64,000 bases of DNA from Prionace glauca (Eukaryota; Chordata; Chondrichthyes; Carcharhiniformes; Carcharhinidae), in assembly GCA_037974335.1 (NCBI GenBank), contig CM075760.1:32683609-32747608 (forward strand), in the 5' to 3' direction. Under the pieces are notes generated by a model. It worked only from the letters and a program-made list of their open reading frames with translations, was not told the DNA's origin and searched no databases. A program made the position numbers and the translations under genes. The first letter of the stretch is position 1. Every line of letters starts with the position of its first letter. Shown here one piece after another: positions 1 to 9,738 of the stretch.

Positions 1-129
1 TGGACCTGCGAGGGTCAGCCATAGACAACATGCTGAGTTTGAACAAAATCCAGGAGTGACGCCTCAGGAAAATGTAAGCTGATTAGTTCATGAGAACTGA
101 TAGCAGGACCAGTGTTTAAATAGCTGAAC

Positions 130-640
130 CTAAAAAGAGCGCTCTGGAGTGAATGCACAGGAGATGTACCAGGATGCTGCCTGAGATGGTACATTTAATT
201 TGTGAAGAGATGTTGTAGACTTGAGTTGTTTTCATTAGAGCAGAGAAGACTGAGGGGCGACTGAATGAAGTGTGCAAGATCATGAGGGGTATGTACAAAA
301 CGGATAGGGAGCAACTGTTGTCTTTCGTTGAAGGGTTAGTTATGAGGGACACGAATTAAAAGTGAAGGGTGGGAGGTACAGAGGGGATTTCCAGAAATTT
401 TACACAGAGGGTGGTGACGGTCTGGAAAGTGCTGCCTTGGGGGATTCTGGAAGTGGGATGCCTCACATCATTTAAAAAAGTACCTGGATGAGTACTTGGT
501 ATGTAATAACATTCATGGCTATGGGTCAAGTGCTGGCAAGTGAGATGAGGTGGGAAAGTTGGGGCCTTTCATGCATCGGTGGAGACTCGTTGCGCAGAAA
601 AGTCTCTTCTGCCCTGTAGTATTCTGTGGTTCTGTGAAAA
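130..640 (+). mobile_element. Old CR1 LINE 3' fragment
   Basis: A degraded reading in broken frames resembles the CR1 ORF2 C-terminus: an MLPEM-like block, then RRLRGDLNEV-like, a KVKGGRYRGDF-like block and a short tail ending CCCTGTAGTATTCTGTGG. Copy 2 has the same piece at 21360-21870. Identity is inferred from the order of these blocks compared with the intact copy at 11567-11947. Confidence 0.7.
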
Positions 641-784
641 TAAATGTATTATTTATTGCGAAAAGTATTATTTTGATCTGTATCTAGATTTGTTCTGGTC
701 TTACATGTAAATTTTACATTTAAGACATGACAGGTGAGGGCAGCCAAAAGGAATCTGCAGCTTGTCATATGTCCTGGATGCTGA

Positions 785-1442
785 CAATGTCTGAGATTTG
801 GCCTTTATAGCGAGGGGGATAGAATATCAAAGTAGGGAGGATTTGCTGCAACTGTACAGGGTACTAGTGAGGCGGCAGCTGGAGTACTGGGTGCAGTTTT
901 GGTCGCTGCGCTTGTGGAAGGATATATTGGCCTTGGAGGGAGTGCAGAGAAGGTTCACTAGGCTGATACCGGAGATGAGGGGGTTGGACTATGAAGAGAG
1001 ATTAAATAGACTGGGTCTGTACTCGTTGGAATTTTGAAGGATGAGGGGGGGTGGATCTTATAGAGACGTATAAGATAATGAAGGGGACGGATAGGGTAGA
1101 GGTAGAGAGATGCTGCCCGCTTAGAAAGGATAGCAGAACTAGAGGGCACAGCCTCAAGATATGTTTAGACCGGAGTTGAGGAGGAACTTCTTCACTCAAA
1201 GGGTGGTGAATCTCTGGAATTCTCTGCCCGTTGAAGTGGTGGAGGCTGCCTCGCTAAATATATTTAAGACGCGGGTAGATAGGTTTCTGATAAGAGAGGG
1301 GATTAAGGGTTATGGGGAGAGAGCGGAAAAGTGGAACTGATCCACTTCAGATCAGCCATGATCTTATTGAATGGTGGGGCAGGCTCGAAGGGCTAGATGG
1401 CCTACTCCTGCTCCTATTTCTTATGTTCTTATGTTCTTATAA
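785..1442 (+). mobile_element. CR1 LINE fragment, RT C-terminus plus 3' UTR
   Basis: The open stretch 798-1037 reads AFIARGIEYQSRE, then LVRRQLEYWVQFW and GVQRRFTRLIPEM, which is the standard CR1 ORF2 C-terminal block. The frame then breaks, and the fragment ends in the tail CTTATGTTCTTATGTTCTTAT typical of one CR1 subfamily in this window. It is shared with copy 2 (22025-22660), so it predates the duplication. Confidence 0.88.
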
Positions 1443-2275
1443 GATGACCAGATGACCACATGTTCAAGAAGTGCTCCCAGCTGTACAAACTGGAGCTCAG
1501 GGTTTCAAAGTTTCGGCGACAGTTCAATATATTTGGGTGCATTGATGAGGCTGGGATTTACATGGATAGTCCGTTTTGAGAAGTGGTCACACCACAGAGC
1601 AAGGCACTGGAGCGAAGAAGGGAATGGGAAACCACCGGACAATCGAGAAAGAACAGGCAGGTAATGCAGGAGCCTCCCCAGGTTACTAATGGGGATTCCA
1701 TTCGGATGCTGATAAGGACGCTGGTCCCTCAGATGAGTGCATTCAGAATTTCCGTAGCCGAAGACATGACTCCAGGATTGTGTGCTGCCTCCCTGGTGCC
1801 AGGGCCAGGGATATGAACGAATGGCTGCAGGGTATCTTGAAAGGGATTGTGATGAGTTAGGGGGCGTGGTACATGTCGGTACCAGCAATCTAACAATCAA
1901 ACTGAAGAATGAGCCGTTTCGTCAAGAGTACAGTGAGCTCAGCAGTGGATTAAAAAGCAGGACCTCAGAAGGCTGTAATCCCTGAATTGCTCCAAGTACC
2001 ACATGCTAACGAGTACAGAAATAGGAAAATAGGACAGATAAACATCCTATTTCATCTCCATAGGACTCAAGAGTTGGTGCAAGCGTTCAGGTTTTAGATT
2101 CCTAGATCTCTGGAACCGTTTCGAGGTGAGTTAGGACGCGTACAAAAGCGACGGCCTGCACCTCAACCACACTAGGGCCAAAGTCCTTGTGAATAGGTTT
2201 ACACGTGCGATTGGGAAGAGTTTAAACCAGTTTGACAGGAGGAAGGAACAGAGAAGGAGACACTGAACATTAGAA
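1443..2275 (+). mobile_element. Decayed CR1-type ORF1 (SGNH esterase) remnant
   Basis: The segment retains traces of the CR1 ORF1 esterase domain: a CCLPGARAR-like block near 1780-1820, a VVHVGTSN-like block near 1868-1890 (the family has VGTND) and DGLHLNHTRA near 2148-2180 (the catalytic Asp/His block). There is no continuous frame. The order of blocks matches the intact ORF1 at 35408-36328. Copy 2 counterpart is 22661-23395. Confidence 0.65.
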
Positions 2276-2309
2276 TCCTCTTCTGCTGCCTCTGCTAAAT
2301 GATCTCAAA

Positions 2310-3180
2310 TAAAAAAATAAAGGACAGTACAGCACAGGACACGCTCTTCGGCCCTCCAAACCTGTGCCAATCGCATTTTCCGGTATAAACCAACCGCTTG
2401 TAACTCTCTATTGTTTGTTCATATGCCTATCAAGATGACTCATCAATGTGGCTCACTAACGGCCTCAACGACCTCACACTCCAGGCCTCCACCACACTCT
2501 GTGTAAAAAACGTCCCTACACATCTTCACTGAACCTTTTCCCCCTTATCTTGAACTTGTGCCTCCTTGTAATTGTCACTTCAGCCCTCGGGGGAAAAAAA
2601 AGCTTCCAACTGTTCACCCTATCTCTGCCTCACACAATTGCATAAATTTCCATCAGGTCCCCCCTCAGCTTCTTCCTTTCCAGAAAGAACAATCCCAGTT
2701 TTTTTCAATTTTTCCTCATAGTTAATACCCTCCACATCAGGAAACATCCTGGCAAATCTTTTTCTGCGCCCTCCCCAAAGCCTCCACATCCTTATGATAG
2801 TGTGGTAAACCAGAATTGCATGCAGTATTCCAAATGAGGCCTAACCAATGTTTTATACAACTGTAAAATAATTTGCCAATCTTTATACTCGATGCATGGT
2901 CCGGTGAAGACAAGCTTGACACATGCTTTCTTCACCACCTTTTCCACCTGGCTTCTACTTTAATGAATCTGTGGACATCTACCCCCAGGCCTCTCTGTGT
3001 ATCTATGCTCCTGATGGTTCTGCCATTTATTTTGTATCTCCCACCTGAAATGGATCTACCAAAATGCTTCACCTCGTATTTGTCTGGATTAAGTTCCATT
3101 TTTCCACCCAATTTTCCAGTCTATCTACATCCCACTGTATTCTCTGTGTCTTCCTCCAGTTTGTCACTGGAGGGTTCTGT
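2310..3180 (-). mobile_element. CR1 LINE fragment, antisense
   Basis: Read on the minus strand, the left end is a CR1 3' tail (CTCTTCGGCCCTCC, near 2343) and the rightward sequence encodes the ORF2 C-terminus in pieces: a KDVEALGRAQKKI-like block, an ACVKLAFTG-like block and a MELNPDKYEVKHFGRS-like block in the copy 2 version. The frames are broken. Shared with copy 2 at 23440-24310. Confidence 0.85.
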
Positions 3181-3261
3181 GAATACCCACAGTACAGTCG
3201 AAGTGACTGAGTCACTGCTCCGAGAATTTCCTCTGTTGGAAGTTCATCCGAGATATCCTGC

Positions 3262-3716
3262 TAATAAGAACATAAGAACATAAGAAATAGGAGCAGGAGT
3301 AGGCCATCTGGCCCTTCGAGCCTGCCCCGCCGTTCAATAAGATCATGGCTGATCTGTCGTGACTCAGCTCCACCTTCCTGCCCTCTCCCCATAACCCTTA
3401 ATCCCTTCTCTTATCAAAAACCCATCAACCCGTTTCTTAAAAATATTTAGCGAGGCAGCCTCCACCACTTCAACGGGCAGAGAATTCCAGAGATTCACCA
3501 CCCTTTGAGTGAAGAAGTTCCTCCTCAACTCTGTTCTAAACCGCCCCCCCCCCTTTATCTTGAGGCTGTGCCCCCTAGTCCTACTGTCTTTTTTGAGCGG
3601 GAAGAGTCTCTCCACCTCTATCCTATCCATCCCATTCATCATCTTATACGTCTCAATGAGATCTCCCCTCATTCTTCTAAACTCTAACGAGTACAAGCCT
3701 AGTTTATTCAGCCTCT
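3262..3716 (-). mobile_element. Young CR1 3' fragment, present only in copy 1
   Basis: The minus strand encodes YSLEFRRMRGDLIETYKMM, then LKIKGGGRF and TQRVVNLWNSLPVEVVEAAS in one open frame, ending at the CTTATGTTCTTATG tail (left end). The aligned copy 2 position (about 24408) is empty, with the flanks joining directly, so the insertion came after the duplication. It contains a long C run near 3541-3552. It closely resembles the fragments at 28779-29264 and 54846-55312. Confidence 0.92.
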
Positions 3717-3717
3717 A

Positions 3718-4460
3718 TTCTGAGCAGCACGTTGCACTGGTAGTATTCTTGAGATAGCCACATTTCCGGTTCTGCTTTTCAACTTTCTTCCGAACTCCCT
3801 ATATTCTGCTTTAAGGACATCACCACTTTTTATTTACCGATGTCATTTGTACCAATATGTACCACAACATTGGCAGTTCACCGTCCCCCTCCAGCATATC
3901 CTGCAACCGCTCTAAAACATCCTTGACCCCGGCATCAAGGAGGCAACATACTGGAGTCTCGTTTGCGACACAGAAACAACTATCTGTTACAAATGAATCC
4001 CCCATAATTGTTGCATTGCCATAATTTTTCCTATTTCACTCTGCCGCAGAACTGACTCCAGTTCAATGATACTTGTCTTTGCTGTTTTCCCTTGAGAGAC
4101 CTTTCCTCTCAACAGGGATCAAAAATAGTATATCTATTGAGTGGGGAATTGTTCTCTTCTTTCTCTGCCTGACTGTTATCCTCTTTCTCTGCCTGTCTGT
4201 CATCCATTCCCTTCCTGTCTGTGGAATCTTACCGTGTGGTGTGACTGCCTCTCTTATTGTTGTGGCCACGATATTCTTGCTTCGCAGGTACTCCACAGCA
4301 TCGCCAGGTGCCGTTCCAGTTCGGAAACCCGAACTTCCAAGAGCCTTAGTGAGTTCCTGTGGTGCATCTTGACGATGGCACACACGGCTATCACTGTTTG
4401 TTGGCAGTGGAGGAAGTGAACGATTGTGGAAAGAGGGCAGCTGAAGACACTTCATGCACC
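3718..4460 (-). mobile_element. LINE ORF1 remnant, antisense
   Basis: On the minus strand 3820-4005 reads MGDSFVTDS, CCLLDAGVKDVLERL and VQMTSVNK, which match the GDS nucleophile block, the [11 protein letters not shown] block and the VGTND-like block of the CR1 ORF1 esterase. The open stretch 4063-4455 would be the upstream ORF1 part, but its sequence is not diagnostic. Copy 2 counterpart is 24440-25156. Confidence 0.6.
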
Positions 4461-4499
4461 CATGCTAGGCCCACGCACTGGCTATGTCCCCGCATTCCC

Positions 4500-5065
4500 A
4501 TATGGAACACAGGTAGCATGCAAAGCCATACTTGGAAGACAGTGTTCAATTCTGGTTGCCAGGCTGCCAGAAGGATGTGGGCGCTTTCGAGAGGGCACAG
4601 AAAAGATCTACCGGAATGTTGTCTTCTCTGGGAGAAATTGCTACGAGGAGAGCAGAGACCAAACTTAGTTTGTTCTCACTCGAATGATGCAGGTTGAGAG
4701 GCGAACTGACAGAAGTCTATAAGATTACGAGGGACATGGACAGAATGGATAGTGAGAAGCTTTTGTCTCAGAGTCGAAGAGTCAATTACTGGGGGCATAT
4801 TTTTACGGTGCAAGAGACAAAGTTCAGAGGCATTTTTTTTATACGGAGGGTGATGGGTGCCTGGAACTCACTGCGAAGGGAGATAATGGAAGCAGAAAAG
4901 CAAGCAACTTTTAAGGAGCGTGTGAGCAAATACATGAATGGGATGGGAGTAGAGGGACATGGTCCCTGGAAGGGTTTTAGTTCTGTCACCAGAATGGTCA
5001 GTGACAACTTGGAGGGCCCAAACGCCTGTTCCTGTGCTGTATCTTTGTTCTTTGTTCGCACGATG
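4500..5065 (+). mobile_element. CR1 LINE 3' fragment
   Basis: Reads in pieces as the CR1 ORF2 C-terminus: a LRGELTEVYKITRDMDRMD block at 4694-4755, then a FFIRRVMGAWNSLRREIMEA block, and a tail ending GCTGTATCTTTGTTCTTTG. Copy 2 counterpart is 25190-25770, where the block is open further (148 residues), so copy 1 has lost a few bases near 4825. Confidence 0.82.
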
Positions 5066-5099
5066 GATTTGAGTTCTCTTGCCATGACTTCCCCTTTAA

Positions 5100-5845
5100 A
5101 TTTAATCTTTGTGAGGAGCTTAATCTGAAGTATTTTGTTGAATGTATTCAGGAGGAGTTTCTCATTCAGTTTGTGGATGGCTCAACTAGACAGGGGGCAA
5201 AACTTGACCTCCGCTTGGGAAATAAGGAAGGGCAGGTGACAGAAGTGTGAGTGGGGAATCACTTTGGGACCAATGGCCATAATTCTCTTGGTTTTAAGAT
5301 AGCTATGGACAATGATTGGTCTGTCCCAAAGTTAAAATTCCAAATTGGGGCAAGGCCAATTTTGATTATATCAGGCAGGAACTTTCAAAAGTTAATTGAG
5401 GAAGTCTGTGGGAAAGCAGAGGGACATCTGGTAAGTGGTATGCTTTCAAAGGTGTGTTAATCAGGGTTCAGGGTAAATACATTCCTCTTAGAGTGAAGAG
5501 CAAGCCTGGCAGAAGCAGGGAACCCTGGATGAGTCGAGATATTGAGGGTCAAGAAGAGAAGAGGCATTTGACGTACATAGACAGCTGGGATCAAGTGAAT
5601 CTCTTGAAGATTATAGGGGGTGGAGGACCGGTGTTAAGACATAAATCAGGAGGGAAAAAAGGGAACATGAAATTGTTTTGGTAGATGAGGCAAAGGAGAA
5701 TCCAAAGAGCTTCTACAAATACATAAAGAATAAAAGAGTAATAAGGGAGAAAATAGGCTCTGTTAAGGATCAACAAGGTCATCTATGTGCGGATCCACGA
5801 AAGATGAATGAGATCCTAAATTAATATTTCTCATCAGTTGTTGAG
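5100..5845 (+). mobile_element. CR1 LINE remnant, endonuclease end to RT linker
   Basis: Shows the end of the CR1 endonuclease (LDLRLGNKEGQVTEV near 5205-5250, then a GNHFGTNGHNSLGF block where the family has GDHN) and the basic linker before the RT (SREPWMSRDIE near 5515-5545). Frames are broken. Copy 2 counterpart is 25800-26560, which keeps the linker more completely. Confidence 0.8.
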
Positions 5846-5849
5846 GGCA

Positions 5850-6062
5850 GAAAATAAATTACTGCGGATGCTGGAATCTGAAATCAAAAGAGAAAATGCT
5901 GAAAAATCTCAACAAGTCTGGCAGCATCTATCGGAAGCGAATAGAGCTGATGTTTTGCGTCCAAAGGGTTATCTGGCCATGAAACATCAGTTGTTTTCTC
6001 TCCTTACAGATACAGCCAGACCTGCTGAGATTTTCCAGCATTTTGTTTTTGGTTCCAATTTC
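5850..6062. repeat. Interspersed element with inverted ends
   Basis: The left end carries GAAAATGCTGAAAAATCTCA (near 5891-5910) and the right end its near reverse complement TGAGATTTTCCAGCATTTTG (near 6026-6045), giving inverted arms of about 35 bp around a short centre. Related halves occur at 44983-45110 and 46385-46440. The family is widespread in elasmobranch DNA as I recall, but I cannot name its class; a non-autonomous element is the best description. It sits in CR1 debris and is shared with copy 2 (26565-26775). Confidence 0.6.
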
Positions 6063-6064
6063 CA

Positions 6065-6625
6065 CAGTTTTCCCACTCATTTAACCTATCTACTTCAATT
6101 TGTCGCCTCCTCAAATCCACTTCACAATTTAATTCCTCTCTATTGTTGTCAGCAAATTTAGCTACCGTACCTTCAGTCCCTTCATCCAAGTCATTCATAT
6201 AAATTGCAAAAAGTCGAGGCTCCAGCACTGATCCCTAGGAAAAATATTAAGCGCATTTACCCTATCCATGGCTGTCATGATCGCATACACCTCTACAAGA
6301 TCCCCCTCAGTCTCCTGCGCTCCAATGAAATAAGTCCTAGCCTGTCCAGTCTTTCCCTATAACTCAGTCCTTTGAGTCCTGGCAACACCCTTGTAAATGT
6401 CTTCTGCACTGTCTCCAGTTTAATAACATTCTTCCTATAGCAAGGCGAGCAGAATACTCCAGGCGCGGTCTCACCAATGTCCTGTGCAACAGTAATATAA
6501 CTTCCCAACGTCTATACTCAATGCCCTGACCGATGAAGGCCAGCATGCCAGAAGCCTTCTTCATTGCCCTATCTAACTGTGACTTCACCTTCAGAGAACA
6601 GTACATCTGACCTCCAAGATCCCTC
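6065..6625 (-). mobile_element. CR1 LINE fragment, antisense
   Basis: On the minus strand 6004-6228 reads MLEPRLFAIYMNDLDEG then VAKFADN, a decayed RT catalytic block (family KFADD), and 6293-6606 reads AFIGQGIEYRRWE, LHRTLVRPRLEY and LKGLSYRERLDRLGL from the C-terminus. The frames are separate. Copy 2 counterpart is 26780-27325. Confidence 0.85.
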
Positions 6626-6639
6626 TTTTCGACGATCCC

Positions 6640-7674
6640 TGTGGTGCACTACTTATCACATTACAAAATTAGAAAATTACAATAAAATAGGTCCTATTGT
6701 CGACAGCGCGGAACGTTATCAAAAATTGCAGCAGGACTTTGATCATCTGGGGAAGTCTACCGAGAAATGGCAAATGGGGATCAATACAGATAAGTGTGAG
6801 GCGTTACATTATGGAAAGTCAAATCAAGGTTCGACTTTCATAGTAAATGGTAGGATCTTCGGGAATATTTTGGCACAGAGGAATCCTGGAGTTCAGGTGC
6901 ACTGTTGTATAAAGGTAGATAAGGCAGTGCAGAAGGATTTTGGCATGCTGAGCTTCATCAGACAGGACATTGAGTATAGAAATTGGGAAGTCATGCTGCA
7001 GTTGTACAGGGTGTTGGTGAGACCGCACCTGGAGTATTGTGTTCAGTTCTGGTCGCCTTGCTGTAGGAAAAATGTTATTAAACTGGAGACAGCACACAGG
7101 AGATTTACAAGGATGTTGCCAGGACTCAAAAGACTGAATTATATGGAGAGATTGTACAAACTAGACTTCTCTCTTTGTAGCATAGGAGACTGAGAGGTGA
7201 TCTTATAGATGAGTATAAAATCACGAGAGGCATGGATCGGGTGAATGCACTCAAAGTTTTCCCCGGGTTGGGGATTCGAGAACTAACCGGCACAGGTTTA
7301 ACCTAAAAGGGGAAATAATTAATGGGAACTTTTGGAACATTTTTTTAAACAGAGGGTGATACGTATGTGCAATGAACTGCCAGAGTAAGTGGTTGAGGCA
7401 GGACACGGACAAAATTTAAAAGGCATTTGGACAGATATATCGATACGAAAGGTAGAATTCCTCGATCAGTAAAGCAGTTGAGACCACCTCATTTAATGCT
7501 TTTAAGGCGTGGATCGATAAATCTTTGAACTGTAAAGAAATTAAGGATTATGGTGAGAGGGCGGATAAATGGAACTGAGTCCACGAAAAGATCAGCCATG
7601 ATCTCATTGAATGGCGGAGCAGGCTCAAGGGGCCAAATGGCCGACCCCTGCTCCTAATTCTTATGTTCTTATGT
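6640..7674 (+). mobile_element. CR1 LINE fragment, RT thumb to 3' tail
   Basis: The open stretch ending at 7193 reads RYQKLQQDFDHLGKSTEKWQ, MGINTDKCEALHYGKS, LYRVLVRPHLEYCVQFWSP and RRFTRMLPGLKRL, a CR1 ORF2 C-terminal third. It then breaks and runs to the tail ATTCTTATGTTCTTATG at 7655-7674. Copy 2 counterpart is 27340-28378. Confidence 0.9.
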
Positions 7675-7679
7675 TTAAA

Positions 7680-7790
7680 GGGATATGGGCCAAATACAGG
7701 CAAATGGGGTTAGCTTAGATGGACATTTTGGTCGACGTGGAGCAGTTTGGGCCAAGGGCCTGTCTCCATGCTGTAGATTCTATGATTCTT
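7680..7790 (+). mobile_element. Short LINE 3' tail
   Basis: AAAGGGATATGGGCCAAATA, then GGGCCTGTCTCCATGCTGTA and GATTCTATGATTC, a typical 3' UTR end of a LINE of this kind. No coding part remains. Shared with copy 2 at 28380-28492. Confidence 0.55.
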
Positions 7791-8394
7791 TGGCCCATTT
7801 ATTCCTGCGTCTTGTTTCCTGTTCTCAAACTTCTGTCCAAGAGATTCTATTTTAGGCAATAAATAACTGCATGCCCCGCACTGTTTTGTGGTTTTAAGTA
7901 TTATAAATCCGGCTCCATCGGCAGGGAGAGATAGAGAGTGAAACATATTGACTTTAAAGAGGGAATTGGATAAGTAACTGAATGGGATCCTTTTACAGGG
8001 ATATGGGAAATGGGCAGGGAAATTAGATTAATTGGTGGAGTGAGACCATGGAAGGATCCAAACTTAATAATGAGAATATTAAAATGGAGCTTCTGCCAGA
8101 ACGGGGACAGATGTGGGACAGTGATAATGGGTGAATGCAGCACAGTGAGAGTTAGGGGATGGGAAACAGGATTTCAGATGATGTGATGTTTTTGCAGCAT
8201 TGTAACAAGAGCTATGTGAACGGTGGAATAATCTAGTCGGGATTTACCTATGATACAGGCAAGGATTTATTCAGTAGCTGGTCTGATGCAGAGATGGAAA
8301 TGTCTACTGTGGTGGAGATGGCTGTGAACTGGATTGGAGATGGAGAGAACATGGGGACAGAAATCCCTTCAAATCAAAAGGCTTACAGATAGAA
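7791..8394. other. Intergenic, no feature recognised
   Basis: No long open frame with a recognisable family, no RNA gene and no clear repeat was seen. In copy 2 the same stretch is interrupted by a CR1 fragment at 28779-29264. Confidence 0.5.
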
Positions 8395-8722
8395 ATCATA
8401 AAATCCTACAGTGCAGAAGGAGGCCATTCAGCCCATCGAGTCTGCAGGCCCAGAATTCCACCCAGGCCGTATCCCAGTAACCCCTCTTATCTATCCCGCT
8501 AATCCCTCTAACCTACGAATCCTGGGAAAGTAAGGGAGAAATTTGCACAGCCAGTGTACCTAACACGCATATCCTTGGAATGTGGGACGAAACTGGAGGA
8601 GACTCACGCAGACACGGGGAGAGCATGCAATCTGCACACAGACAATGACCCAAACTGGGAATCGAACACGTGTCCCTGCTCTGTGAGGCAACACTGCTAA
8701 CCACTCTGCCACCATGCCACCT
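8395..8722 (-). mobile_element. tRNA-headed SINE (HE1-like), antisense
   Basis: The minus strand begins with a tRNA-like head (a GTTCGATTCCCAG-like B box, near 8652-8664), then the conserved stretch with CATGCTCTCCCCGTGTCTGC, TCCTCC and a CACAT-ATCC block, and ends CCTTCTGCACTGTAGGATTT at the left. This order is that of the common elasmobranch SINE. Copy 2 counterpart is 29577-29905. Confidence 0.8.
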
Positions 8723-8911
8723 AAAATCATGTGTATGGGCTCATCCCAAATCCGATATGGGCTGGGGGGTGGCAGTGAAGTCAGGTGGGCCGGGAACAGA
8801 GTTTGTGATGGGAACAGAAAACAATGGCTTCCATCTTCAACAAAGTAAACGGCAAGAATAGACATGAAGTTAAATAGTTTGCCCAATAAATAAGAGATAG
8901 GGGATACTTAC

Positions 8912-9323
8912 AAGGGACACCAACAATAGCCAGGGTGGGATAGTAACCTGCTTGAATAATGTGAAGTATAAAGTAGATCCGCAGTGCTAAGGACAGCCAA
9001 TCACTATATTCAGAAAGATATAACAGTGCCTGGGATAAACCCCTGTCCATTAGTGGGACATTCCAATCTTTTATTCTCAGATTCTGATTCACTGTTGTAA
9101 CATTCCGTTCTATTGTTCTGAGATTCTGATCCATTGTTGTAACATTCCAATCCATTGTCCTCAGATTCTGATCCATTATTGGAAGCTTCCAACCTCTTGT
9201 TCTCAGATTCTGATACACTGTTGGAAGATTCCAGTCTCTTGTTCTCAGACTCCGATCGTACTTCCCCCTCTTTCTGGAACGGTTGGTTCCTGTCAGTACC
9301 AGAGTTGATCCTGCTGCTAACAT
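8912..9323 (-). CDS. GPCR exon 1 (copy 1): extracellular tail with 42-bp repeats and start of TM1
   Basis: Minus-strand ATG at 9323 opens a frame of 137 codons plus one base. It has a short N-terminus (MLAAGSTLVL), about five 14-residue repeats (NLRTRDWNLPTVYQ type, several with NVTT sequons) and a hydrophobic end YFILHIIQAGYYPTLAIVGVP. The end equals the short exon 1 of the two other GPCRs here (ending AAIGVP) and stops in the same phase at a GTAAGT donor (8911-8906). The last exon base is T, where copy 2 has G, so the donor is weaker. The matching main exon is not downstream of it in the window (the only minus-strand main exon lies upstream, at 18.6-19.6 kb); by the duplication model it lies left of base 1. 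The exon is open, but whether the gene works is unknown. Confidence 0.7.
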
Positions 9324-9738
9324 TATGGGGTATCACTCTGAAAGGAGGACCTTATTAATGAAAAAGGGAAACCCTCCAGTGGCACATTTGGGATCCATGG
9401 AGACTGACATTAATTACAGTCACAGAACAAACAAGTTCAGTTAACACATTTCAATCCAAAACATTTTATATCACAATCAAATATTTCTTCACTGGTGTGG
9501 GATATATGATGATCACTGGGGGCAGAAATAGTGGAAATAGTGGGTTTGCTGACGATAATCTTTCAATACTCCTTGGATATGGGATTGCTGGCAGAGGATA
9601 TGAGGTTGTTAATTTTCCAGCTGAATTATAAAAAGGAGAATGGGATAATCCCTGAAAACACTGGGCAGTCAGTCAGGAGGACGGGAACCTATGTAAGGAA
9701 TCCGAGAAGGAGGGAGAAAGGACAAAAAGGGAGAAAGG
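9324..9738. other. Intergenic, upstream of GPCR exon 1 copy 1
   Basis: AT-rich sequence immediately 5' of the minus-strand exon 1, so it may hold its promoter, but no clear TATA box or other motif stands out. Copy 2 counterpart is 30506-30914. The end (9695-9738) is the CR1 insertion site and shows a doubled GGGAGAAAGGAC. Confidence 0.5.

Noticed and set aside
4073-4372. Plus-strand open frame with a hydrophobic stretch (copy 2: 24769-25068)
   Set aside because: It lies opposite a LINE ORF1 remnant and the hydrophobic run (FFLCLTVILFLCL) comes from CT-rich simple sequence.
9010-9336. Open minus-strand frame with SESENKRLE-type repeats (also 30192-30518)
   Set aside because: It overlaps GPCR exon 1 in another frame and does not lead into TM1; a 42-bp repeat without stops in two frames explains it.
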